Positions 27,524 to 35,421 of a stretch of DNA of 64,000 bases are shown piece by piece. Each line of letters starts with the position of its first letter. Position 1 is the stretch's first letter. Where the stretch lies: assembly GCF_030812775.1 (NCBI RefSeq), contig NZ_JAUSTI010000016.1, positions 1-64,000 of the forward strand, given 5' to 3'. The stretch is from Paenibacillus tundrae (lineage in GTDB: Bacteria > Bacillota > Bacilli > Paenibacillales > Paenibacillaceae). The notes beneath the pieces were generated by a model. That model was not told where the DNA came from. It did not search any database and worked only from the letters and a program-made list of their open reading frames with translations. The translations under genes were made by a program, and so were the position numbers.

Positions 27524-28973
27524 GTCCGAGTCCCCAGAGTCTCTGTTTGCTTCATTACAGCAGCTATTTCACTCTTGTGCTGACGTTGTTATTCAAGCTT
27601 ATCCTTCGAAGCAGCAGGCTGGATTATCAATCATTTTGGTGTATTGCGAGGGCTTGACTGATACCAAACAGATTAATCAGTATGTTATTCCTCGACTAGA
27701 GCAAGCTGGACTCGATGAAGACAGACCATTACCTTCACAACTAGGGTTCTCCATGAGCTCCATTCCGGATATACAGGATGTTCCCAATATTAATCGCCTT
27801 GTATTTAGCGGTCAACTTGTCGTTTTTTTCGGCCAAGAACAAGAAGCCTATAGCATGGACATCGCCTCCATTCCAGGTCGTACACCCGAGGAATCCGCTA
27901 TTGAAACATCAGTCAAAGGGCCCCGCGATGGATTTACCGAAGAGCTTAGTACCAACATTGCCCTTATTCGAAAACGCCTCAAAAGTGACTCCATGTGTTA
28001 CGAGAAATTTGTTAAAGGTAACCGGACACAAACCTCTATGGGATTGTTGTACATAGGCGATATTATTAACCCGGATATCCTAAGCGAAGCCCGCAACAAT
28101 CTCAATCAGATTGAACTCGATGGTGTTCTCGGAACCTCGCTTGTCGAAAGGGCTGTTATGGGCGGAATCAAAAGCATTTTTCCTTTAACAGATAGTACCG
28201 AACGTCCTGATTATGTCGTTGATTCCATACTTAACGGTCGCTTTGCTGTTCTCATCGAAGGTTCTCCAGTAGCAACAATTGCACCTACTACCTTATTCAA
28301 TCAGCTAAAGTCCCCCGAAGACGAGAGTACCCCGTTCTTTATCGTAACCTTTGAGCGGATTCTTCGTATTGCGGGGCTATTAATCGCCTGCTTTTTTCCT
28401 GCCTTCTATATCGGACTTACCAGCTTCAATCTAGAGCAGATTCCACTACCTCTTCTCGCAACCATTGCGGGTACCCGAATGGGATTACCAATGCCGGTTA
28501 CACTCGAAGCTTTCTTAATGATCTTTATGTTTGAATTATTTAATGAAGCTGGACGTAGACTTCCCAGGGCACTAGGACAGACCGTTAGTGTCGTCGGGGG
28601 ACTTATCATCGGAGATGCAGCCATTCGCGCGGGAATTACCTCCCCCACCATCATTGTTACTGTGGCAATTTCTGTCATTTCTAGTTATATCCTTGTGAAT
28701 TCCGTGCTAGGGGGAGCCACTTCACAGATTCGAATTTTCATGTTGGTTCTCTCTTCTGTGCTCGGGCTATTTGGGTTCATGATTGGTTTCTTCGCCATAA
28801 TCGTACACTTGGTGTCACTAGAATGTTACGGCGTATCGTACCTGTCTCCTGTATCTCCTTATATTCCTGGTGACTTTACTCAATCTGTATCGATGCTGCC
28901 TACACTGAAACGCAAACAACGCCCTAAGGTTCTGCATACTCAAGATTCCACCCGAAAGAAGGGGAAATCATGA
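27504..28973 (+). CDS. Spore germination protein, GerA family (operon 2)
   Basis: This 489-residue A subunit has the conserved GPRDGFTEELSTNIALIRKRLK segment near residue 138 and a C-terminal membrane domain with EAFLMIFMFELFNEAGRRLP. The start is TTG, with GGAGGAAA seven bases upstream, inside the end of the B gene. Its last codons overlap the GerC start (ATGA). It differs clearly from the operon 1 A subunit, pointing to an independent receptor rather than a recent copy. Confidence 0.92.
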   Translation: MEHTPIKSESPESLFASLQQLFHSCADVVIQAYPSKQQAGLSIILVYCEGLTDTKQINQYVIPRLEQAGLDEDRPLPSQLGFSMSSIPDIQDVPNINRLVFSGQLVVFFGQEQEAYSMDIASIPGRTPEESAIETSVKGPRDGFTEELSTNIALIRKRLKSDSMCYEKFVKGNRTQTSMGLLYIGDIINPDILSEARNNLNQIELDGVLGTSLVERAVMGGIKSIFPLTDSTERPDYVVDSILNGRFAVLIEGSPVATIAPTTLFNQLKSPEDESTPFFIVTFERILRIAGLLIACFFPAFYIGLTSFNLEQIPLPLLATIAGTRMGLPMPVTLEAFLMIFMFELFNEAGRRLPRALGQTVSVVGGLIIGDAAIRAGITSPTIIVTVAISVISSYILVNSVLGGATSQIRIFMLVLSSVLGLFGFMIGFFAIIVHLVSLECYGVSYLSPVSPYIPGDFTQSVSMLPTLKRKQRPKVLHTQDSTRKKGKS

Positions 28974-30163
28974 AGTACACTGTGCAGTTCATGACATGCC
29001 TTACCCGAAAAATAGGGCTCTGGCTGATCGCCATTATTATGTCTATTCCCCTATCTGGATGCTGGGATTCGAAGGAAGTTCAGAGCATTAATTTCATCAC
29101 TGCGCTGGGTATTGATTATATTAAGGATCACTATGTAGCCTATGCGCAACTCATTGATTTTTCGAATATTGCGAAGCAAGATGGACCTACCTCTCGTGAA
29201 GGAAGTCAAATATGGATTGGTCAAGGAGAAGGAGCAACATTGAATATGGCTGTTAATGATCTGTACCGCAGTTCTCAACAGCAGACGTTGTGGACCCATG
29301 TGAAGGCTATCGTATTAACCCAAAATGCACTCAATGGGCATCTAGAGGATATCTTCAATACACTTATGCATTCTGGGCAACTTCGTTATACGCCTTGGAT
29401 TTACGCTACGACGGACGATATGAAGGATTTGCTCTCTTCCTCTGCTCTACTGAACCAATCTGAACAGACGATTGAATTATTCGAACCCATCAAGCTATAT
29501 AAACAATATTCAGCATTTGAGCCTATTCGGATGCATCAGCTTCTAGATGGGCTCCGAGAACCCGTGGCCACCGTTCTGGTTCCCTCTGTTACGAATACCA
29601 ATCACACATGGACAAACCAGGATCGGAAGCCACCGCTCGTGCAAATGAATGGATTTTACGTTATCACAGGTGGGCAGAATCAAGGAAGAGTAGACGCCAA
29701 TCATGCGGCAGGAGCAAGATATGTAAACTACAACAAGGTCTACCAATATCCGCTTTACGTCTATTCGGACAAGCAAAAAACACCCAGTCTATCCCTCATG
29801 CTCCGTGATCCACGAACTGTGATACGAGCGAAGAAGAGTGGAACTGGGGTTCAATTTGACCTAAAAACAATGGTTAAGGCTTATATCACCGAAGACCATA
29901 GTACCCATCAATCCAAACGCATGCTAGAACAAGAAGCAGCACAACAAATTCAAAATGAGATAAAGCATACCTTTCAACATACACAAGCGAGGAAAATAGA
30001 TGCCTATGGCCTGACGGAGTACCTATATCGTCATGACCATCCCTTGTGGGCTACACACGCCAACAAACGAGCTGATCCACTCGCCCATTTCAAGTTGGGT
30101 CAGGTGGACGTTCGTGTCGACATTATGAATGCAAACACCTATAAATATAATGCTTCAAAATAA
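28970..30163 (+). CDS. Spore germination lipoprotein, Ger(x)C family (operon 2)
   Basis: This 397-residue lipoprotein has the lipobox LSGC with Cys31, followed by CWDSKEVQ as in other mature GerC proteins. The ALGIDY stretch and the C-terminal HFKLGQVDVRVDI ending agree with the family. It completes the B-A-C receptor, and its ATG overlaps the A-subunit stop. The unusually long n-region (about 16 residues before the hydrophobic core) may mean translation starts a little further in, but no better site is visible. Confidence 0.9.
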   Translation: MKYTVQFMTCLTRKIGLWLIAIIMSIPLSGCWDSKEVQSINFITALGIDYIKDHYVAYAQLIDFSNIAKQDGPTSREGSQIWIGQGEGATLNMAVNDLYRSSQQQTLWTHVKAIVLTQNALNGHLEDIFNTLMHSGQLRYTPWIYATTDDMKDLLSSSALLNQSEQTIELFEPIKLYKQYSAFEPIRMHQLLDGLREPVATVLVPSVTNTNHTWTNQDRKPPLVQMNGFYVITGGQNQGRVDANHAAGARYVNYNKVYQYPLYVYSDKQKTPSLSLMLRDPRTVIRAKKSGTGVQFDLKTMVKAYITEDHSTHQSKRMLEQEAAQQIQNEIKHTFQHTQARKIDAYGLTEYLYRHDHPLWATHANKRADPLAHFKLGQVDVRVDIMNANTYKYNASK

Positions 30164-30165
30164 AA

Positions 30166-30212
30166 AGCGAGCCATTCCCTGTATTAGTAGAGGGTGATTG
30201 GTTCGCCTTTTG
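30166..30212 (+). terminator. Terminator of ger operon 2
   Basis: GCGAGCCA pairs with TGGTTCGC (one wobble) around an inner CCCT/AGGG pair, followed by CTTTTGG. It directly follows the GerC stop. Confidence 0.75.
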
Positions 30213-30265
30213 GTATACTATCATTTTAATGTTTTAACATTTTTCGGTGTTCCACCATTATTCAT

Positions 30266-30685
30266 CTAAGCTATCGGAAAAGCAACAACACTCATCAATG
30301 CTAATTCAGGCTGCGTCGTATCCAAACGACTGTACTGCACTATGATCGGCACATTGCTGGACACCGTTATAGCGTAAGGCACTCCGAGTGGAATCGTCTC
30401 ACCATTTGCTTGCAATGAGGCTGTTCGGATGTGTTTTGTTCTCCGTCCAGGTACCGTTGCCGCGATCTGCTCCAATGGCTCCCGATCCTCGAAGAAAATG
30501 GTGATCTCAAGTTCAGCATCTTCTGTGCCAGTGTTTAATACACAAATGCTCTCATGACTTTCCAATGCACCGCTACTATCTGGAGGAATGTATCCATCGG
30601 GGATCACCCAATATGTATGGCCTTTTGCTCCCCCTGCGCTATTTCCTGCATTATCGCTCGTATCATTCGTCTGATTCGTTCCCAC
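30266..30685 (-). CDS. Anabaena sensory rhodopsin transducer (ASRT) family protein
   Basis: This protein of about 139 residues aligns by eye over its whole core with the Anabaena transducer. Shared or close stretches are WVIPDGYIPP, SHESICVLNTG, ELEITIFFEDREP, VPGRRTKHIR and SNVPIIVQYSRLD. The start is GTG with GGAGG eight bases upstream; an earlier GTG lacks a site and would extend the protein by 24 residues. The first 20 residues are a Gly/Asn/Ser-rich lead. No rhodopsin gene is present. It is the last gene of a carbohydrate operon, after an acetylesterase. Family members outside cyanobacteria may bind sugars; that role here is inferred. Confidence 0.85.
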   Translation of the reverse strand: MGTNQTNDTSDNAGNSAGGAKGHTYWVIPDGYIPPDSSGALESHESICVLNTGTEDAELEITIFFEDREPLEQIAATVPGRRTKHIRTASLQANGETIPLGVPYAITVSSNVPIIVQYSRLDTTQPELALMSVVAFPIA

Positions 30686-30757
30686 TATGCCAACCTCCTC
30701 GTCTTCAACTAAGTGCTTGCCTCTGATAAACCGTTGCTTGACTACTAGACGTCTCAC

Positions 30758-31987
30758 CTACCGCAAGAACATCTGTAATGGTTGCAATCTTAACTCACGG
30801 ATGGCTTCTGCCACTTGTTGAGCAAGACGATGAGCACCGCGTTCTTGAAAATGCGTGTTATCTTCCACGCCAGCAGGGAAGTTCATAAATTCACCAGGCA
30901 GCACCCACATAAAATCCTCTTTGGTACCTTCGATACCTGTCTGCTCAAATAAAAGACGACTCCGCTCCGCGAGATCAATCAGCGGCACTTCCTCCTCTTG
31001 CGCTAATTCACGTACGGCTACGATATAATCGCCATGCGTATCTGTCAGCGTACCGTCATCTGCAAAATAACGACGATGAACAGGAGTAACCAGCACTGGA
31101 CGAGCCCCTGCCTCACGGGCGACATCAATATATTTTTTCAAATGCTCTTTATAGGTTGTGAAAGGCTTCGTTCCACGACTCGGATCTGGCTTCTCATCGT
31201 TATGTCCGAATTGAATAAAGAGAAAATCCTCTGCTTTGATCTTCCTCTGAATGGCATCTAAGCGTCCTTCATTAATGAAACTGCGAGAACTGCGCCCTGA
31301 CTGCGCATGATTATCTACAGCCACATCGTGTTTGAATTGAGCAGGCAACAACTGCCCCCAACCACAGTAGGGGTAACCACTCTCCGGTTGATCCGTAACC
31401 GTGGAATCCCCTGCGAGAAACACGGTCATGGTCTGGTTCGCAAGGGTAACTTCCAATGCATTAATTCGTGGTGCTGGGCCTGAGAAGGATAAGCGAAGCT
31501 TTCCCCCTCGAACAACGACGGAGAATCGAACCTCTGCACATTGTCCTGGCAACGTATGGATGGTTGGCACCATGAGTCTGCCTTCCCCAGCTTTGACACG
31601 AGTACGTGTCTCGGCCAACTCATCTCCTGCAATCATCATTACTTGATACGTGCCATCAGGCACATCCATGACAAAGGCAGCTTTCGTTGGAATACAGAAG
31701 CTTGAACGTAATTGGGAGGCCAGGTTAACCGGCTCCCCATTACCTTGAGTGCGATTAGCTCCTCGTGATGACTCATTCTCATGAATTCGTTGTTTCTCGT
31801 ACACGATGGAGCCTCGTTCAAATCCGAATCCCTGAGAAGTTTCATAGATTGTATTTGAGGATACCGTTTTGTATCCTTCTATTTCTTCTCCAGGGCCAAA
31901 CTTAAACTTCCATGCAGTAACTGTACTCTCGTTGTTCTCTACCGTTGCTTCCGAGGCAACGGCATGACGATCCTGAGCATTATTCAA
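30758..31987 (-). CDS. Rhamnogalacturonan acetylesterase-type SGNH hydrolase (YesT-like)
   Basis: This 409-residue esterase probably removes acetyl groups from pectin fragments. An N-terminal beta-rich domain (about 20-185, beginning WKFKFGPG) resembles carbohydrate-binding modules. The SGNH catalytic domain has FLAGDSTVT near 190, FIQFGHND near 265 and DNTHFQERGAHRLA near 380. I see no signal peptide, so it likely acts on imported oligosaccharides. The start is TTG with AAGGAGG nine bases upstream. It follows two sugar permeases and precedes the ASRT-family gene. Confidence 0.88.
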   Translation of the reverse strand: MNNAQDRHAVASEATVENNESTVTAWKFKFGPGEEIEGYKTVSSNTIYETSQGFGFERGSIVYEKQRIHENESSRGANRTQGNGEPVNLASQLRSSFCIPTKAAFVMDVPDGTYQVMMIAGDELAETRTRVKAGEGRLMVPTIHTLPGQCAEVRFSVVVRGGKLRLSFSGPAPRINALEVTLANQTMTVFLAGDSTVTDQPESGYPYCGWGQLLPAQFKHDVAVDNHAQSGRSSRSFINEGRLDAIQRKIKAEDFLFIQFGHNDEKPDPSRGTKPFTTYKEHLKKYIDVAREAGARPVLVTPVHRRYFADDGTLTDTHGDYIVAVRELAQEEEVPLIDLAERSRLLFEQTGIEGTKEDFMWVLPGEFMNFPAGVEDNTHFQERGAHRLAQQVAEAIRELRLQPLQMFLR

Positions 31988-32031
31988 TGGAAATAGCCTC
32001 CTTGTTCAGCGTTCTGTTCCAACGCGTGCAA

Positions 32032-32871
32032 TTAGCCTTTCAAACCGCTAGTGCTCATCCCTTGTACAATTTGTTTCTGGAAGATGAAGAACACAGCTAC
32101 AACTGGTACGAGACTGACGATGGACATCGCGAACATCGCTCCCCAGTTAGAGGCAGATTCGCTATCCAGGAACATTTTCAGAGCCATCGAAACGGTGTAT
32201 TTATCCGGTGAATTCAGGTACAATACTGGACCCAGCAAGTCCTCCCATCTCCAATAGAAGGAGAAGATTGCGGCAGTAGCCAGTGATGATTTGATGAGTG
32301 GCATAATAATCTGAATGTACAGCCTAAATTTGTTACATCCATCAATCGTAGCTGCCTCATCCAATTCCTTAGGAATCGTCCGAATGAACTGCACCATCAG
32401 GAAGATGAAGAACGGCATCCCGAAGAATGTAGGAACAACGATCGGCAGGATCGTATTCAACCAACCAAGCTTCGTGAAAATGATATATTGAGGAACGAGT
32501 ACAACGTCATGTGGCAGCATGAGAGTCAACATCATAATGGAGAACCAGAAGGCACGTCCTTTGAAGTTCAGTCTGGCAAAACCAAAAGCAATCAATGATG
32601 ACGATATTACTGCACCAATGGTTGAGATGATAACAATGACAAGCGAGTTCGTAATGTAATCCATGAACGGTCTACCGCCAGCACCTTTCCAGCCATCAAC
32701 ATAGTTACTCCATATCCATTCTGTTGGAAAGAGCGTATCTGCCGTAACGAAGATGGTGCGGCTTTCCTTGAAGGAACTGAATAACATCCAGAGTACTGGA
32801 TAGAGCATCAGGAGGGCTAGTGCTGCAACGAACAGGTGATAAATGGGCCATTTTACATTTTTCCAAACCAT
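32032..32871 (-). CDS. Carbohydrate ABC transporter permease, MalG type
   Basis: This 279-residue permease has six membrane helices and the cytoplasmic EAA loop DEAATIDGCNKFRLYIQIIMP near residue 185. The N-terminus WPIYHLFVAALALLMLYPVLWML is typical of the second subunit of CUT1 sugar importers. It starts two bases after the partner permease stop, with GGAGGG upstream. With the binding protein and other permease it should import oligosaccharides, by analogy with YesQ probably rhamnogalacturonan fragments. The ATPase is absent, as usual for systems sharing an MsmX-like subunit. Confidence 0.93.
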   Translation of the reverse strand: MVWKNVKWPIYHLFVAALALLMLYPVLWMLFSSFKESRTIFVTADTLFPTEWIWSNYVDGWKGAGGRPFMDYITNSLVIVIISTIGAVISSSLIAFGFARLNFKGRAFWFSIMMLTLMLPHDVVLVPQYIIFTKLGWLNTILPIVVPTFFGMPFFIFLMVQFIRTIPKELDEAATIDGCNKFRLYIQIIMPLIKSSLATAAIFSFYWRWEDLLGPVLYLNSPDKYTVSMALKMFLDSESASNWGAMFAMSIVSLVPVVAVFFIFQKQIVQGMSTSGLKG

Positions 32872-32873
32872 CG

Positions 32874-33776
32874 TTACTTCCCTCCTTCGGATTCATAGAA
32901 CACCCAGAATTTAGATGTCAGGAATACAGCTACTGTAAGCAAACCAATCATCAGCAACATAATCCAGGCCATTGCCGACGCGTAACCCATGTTATTAAAC
33001 ATGAATGCCTGACGGAACAGGTACAGAGAGTACAGCATTGTACCGTCCATTGGTCCGCCCTCTCCTTTGGAGATGATGTAGGCAGGTACAAATGTCATGA
33101 ATGCACCAATCGTTTGCATGATCAGGTTGAACAGAACAATTGGACTGAGGAGTGGCAAGGTGATGCTGAAAAATTTACGAATCGGATTCGCTCCATCCAC
33201 GCCTGCCGCCTCGTACATCTCAGGGGAGATATTTTTGAGACCAGCCAGGAAGATCAACATGGAGGAACCAAACTGCCATACGGACAGCGAGATTAACATG
33301 ACTAGGGATGCATCAGGATCACCGAACCAGCTTATTGGCCCTACCCCGATTGCAACGAGTGCACTGTTAACGACACCTTCATTACTGAATAGGTTACGCC
33401 ACATAATGGATACAGCGACACTACCACCAATAATAGATGGCAGGTAGTACAAGGTACGGTACGTTCCAACCATGCGAGAGCCGGTATTCAGGATCATCGC
33501 TACGAAGAGGGCAAAGATCAACCTTAACGGTACCCCAATGAATACATACAGGAATGTTACCTTAACCGAGTTCCAGTATTTCGGGTCTTCGAAGAACATT
33601 TTGTAGTAGTTGTCGAGCCCGATCCAGCGCGGAGAAGTGAACAAGTTATAACTCGTGAATGACATATATAGAGAAACAAACATGGGGATCAGCGTAAAAC
33701 CCAGAAAGCCGATAATGAACGGGCTGATAAACGCATATCCGGTCAGGTTTCTACGTAACGACGAATACTGTCTCAA
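32874..33776 (-). CDS. Carbohydrate ABC transporter permease, MalF type
   Basis: This 300-residue permease has six helices, with GYAFISPFIIGFLGFTLIPM at the N-terminus and the EAA loop YEAAGVDGANPIRKFFSITLP near residue 200. The start is TTG, nine bases after AAGGAGG. It lies 140 bases downstream of the solute-binding protein gene, and the gap holds a large stem-loop. It corresponds to YesP in the Bacillus yes cluster. Confidence 0.93.
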   Translation of the reverse strand: MRQYSSLRRNLTGYAFISPFIIGFLGFTLIPMFVSLYMSFTSYNLFTSPRWIGLDNYYKMFFEDPKYWNSVKVTFLYVFIGVPLRLIFALFVAMILNTGSRMVGTYRTLYYLPSIIGGSVAVSIMWRNLFSNEGVVNSALVAIGVGPISWFGDPDASLVMLISLSVWQFGSSMLIFLAGLKNISPEMYEAAGVDGANPIRKFFSITLPLLSPIVLFNLIMQTIGAFMTFVPAYIISKGEGGPMDGTMLYSLYLFRQAFMFNNMGYASAMAWIMLLMIGLLTVAVFLTSKFWVFYESEGGK

Positions 33777-33813
33777 TGGAACGAACCTCCTTTATAGATC
33801 TGCTTGCGCTACG

Positions 33814-33887
33814 ACTGGATTCTCAAAATGATTGGACGGGGAAAGGCCCTCGCAGAAGCGAGTAGCCCTGTTCCCGTCCATCCCAGT
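33814..33887 (-). promoter_or_regulatory. Intercistronic stem-loop between binding protein and permease genes
   Basis: GGACGGG pairs with CCCGTCC, with inner CTCGC/GCGAG and outer ACTGG/CCAGT helices. No T tract follows. Such structures in ABC operons often stabilise the upstream mRNA so that the binding protein is made in excess. Confidence 0.55.
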
Positions 33888-33916
33888 CATGAGATGAGCA
33901 AGCAATCATTCAACTG

Positions 33917-35200
33917 TTATTTATTGTTGGCCAGAACAGATTCAGCATTTTTGCGGAATGTCTCTGCCGCTTGCTCTGGTGTAATTCTGCCAAAGTTCAA
34001 TTCTTCTGCAACATCTGCCAAGGATGAGATTACTTCAGGTGAACCTACTGGTGGTGGCGGGCTCATTGGAGAAGCTTTAGGCTCCATGGATGCTACGAAT
34101 TCAAATACTTGCTTCGTTGCATCGCTCAGTTCAGGTGCAATCGCTTCTTTGATTGCTCCAGAGATTGGTACACCGCGCTCACCTTTAATCAATTTGTTAG
34201 CTTCAACATCATTCACCCAGAAATCGATGAATTTAGCTGCTTCTTCTTTTACTTTGGAGTTAGACGTTACACCCCAGTACATACTTGGTTGCATGTAAAG
34301 TCCTTTTTCCATGTCAGGACCTGGCATCGGTGCAATTGCAAGTGGACGATTAGCTACTTGTTGTAATGCCACGAACTGGTTCGACCATTGCCATACACCA
34401 ATTCCTTTTTCTTTCACCAGATCGGATTCTTCAATGATACCTTTGGTTTGGTTAACCATATCTGGAGTAGGAGCTGCACCTTGCTCAATCATGCGACGCA
34501 TAAGTCCGAAGAATTCAACGAACAGTTTATCATCGTCATAGCCAAGCCCAGTTCCCTCTGCATTGTACAGGGACAGTCCTTTGGTACGCAGGAAGTAGTG
34601 GAAGAAGATATCCGGAGCTACCCCACCATCCAAAAACAGACCTTTGTCTGCCGCTTGTTTACCCAGCTCTTCATAAGTTTCCCAAGTCATATCATCTGGA
34701 ATTGAATCTATTCCTGCTTTTTGAAGCAATGCCGGATCGTATTGGAAGCCTAGAACGTTAACACCCGCTGGCACACCGTACTGTTTACCGTTAATTAAGC
34801 CAGTGCTAATAACATTCTCAGAGACATCGTCTACTTTGATCTGATTGCCCAGATAAGGAGCGAGATCTTCTAATTGACCGTTCTGAGCGTATTGACTGAT
34901 ATAGGAAATGTCCATCTGCACAATGTCAGGCAATTGACTTGCCGCTGCTTGTGGAGCGAGTTTTTTCCAGTAATCATCAAATGAAGCATATTCCACGTCG
35001 ATTTTGACATTCGGGTTTTTCTCTTTGTACAGGTCGATGACCTTCTGTGTATATTCATGTCGTGCATCTGAACCCCACCATGCGATCCGTAGATTAACCG
35101 AACCATCTGAGGATGAACCTTCTGTTCCTCCACCTGAACTACATGCCGCTGTAAAAACGAGCAATGCAGCCATCATCAGGAATATTGCCTTTTTCACCAT
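33917..35200 (-). CDS. Sugar ABC transporter solute-binding lipoprotein
   Basis: This 427-residue extracellular binding protein has a signal peptide with lipobox FTAAC and Cys20, then a Gly/Ser linker. The mature part is a family 1 solute-binding fold with LRIAWWGSDARHEY at its start and NPNVKIDVEY typical of CUT1 proteins. It is anchored outside the membrane and passes its sugar to the two permeases encoded next. GGGGAG precedes the ATG, and a perfect cre box lies 57 bases upstream, so it should be repressed by CcpA. By position it matches YesO. Confidence 0.93.
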   Translation of the reverse strand: MVKKAIFLMMAALLVFTAACSSGGGTEGSSSDGSVNLRIAWWGSDARHEYTQKVIDLYKEKNPNVKIDVEYASFDDYWKKLAPQAAASQLPDIVQMDISYISQYAQNGQLEDLAPYLGNQIKVDDVSENVISTGLINGKQYGVPAGVNVLGFQYDPALLQKAGIDSIPDDMTWETYEELGKQAADKGLFLDGGVAPDIFFHYFLRTKGLSLYNAEGTGLGYDDDKLFVEFFGLMRRMIEQGAAPTPDMVNQTKGIIEESDLVKEKGIGVWQWSNQFVALQQVANRPLAIAPMPGPDMEKGLYMQPSMYWGVTSNSKVKEEAAKFIDFWVNDVEANKLIKGERGVPISGAIKEAIAPELSDATKQVFEFVASMEPKASPMSPPPPVGSPEVISSLADVAEELNFGRITPEQAAETFRKNAESVLANNK

Positions 35201-35256
35201 GCCAATCTCCCCTTTTATGTTGATATGGTTGTGTGAATGGGTTACCTTTTCTTCCC

Positions 35257-35270
35257 TGATAACGCTTTCA
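35257..35270 (-). promoter_or_regulatory. CcpA cre box
   Basis: On the minus strand TGAAAGCGTTATCA matches the cre consensus TGWAANCGNTNWCA at every defined position. It lies just upstream of the solute-binding protein gene, as expected for catabolite repression of a sugar importer. Confidence 0.75.
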
Positions 35271-35340
35271 CAAACTTGATAATGTCATTTTCGCAAATGT
35301 ACGCGCATAGTTGAATACACAAATCCGTCTTGTTGGTTCA

Positions 35341-35389
35341 AAAAACAGAGGAGGACGACATTGCCTCTCATGGCACTGTTCGTCCTCCC
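35341..35389 (-). terminator. Terminator after the two-component system genes
   Basis: GGAGGACGA pairs with TCGTCCTCC, and on the minus strand CTGTTTTTT follows. It separates the regulator genes from the transporter genes, implying separate transcripts. Confidence 0.8.
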
Positions 35390-35421
35390 CATATCATCAC
35401 CACAGGATCGGTGTCCAATTG

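Noticed and set aside
35341..35389. CRISPR-like or transposon-end repeat
   Set aside because: The inverted repeat is a single hairpin with a T tract at the end of the kinase-regulator operon, so it is an ordinary terminator.
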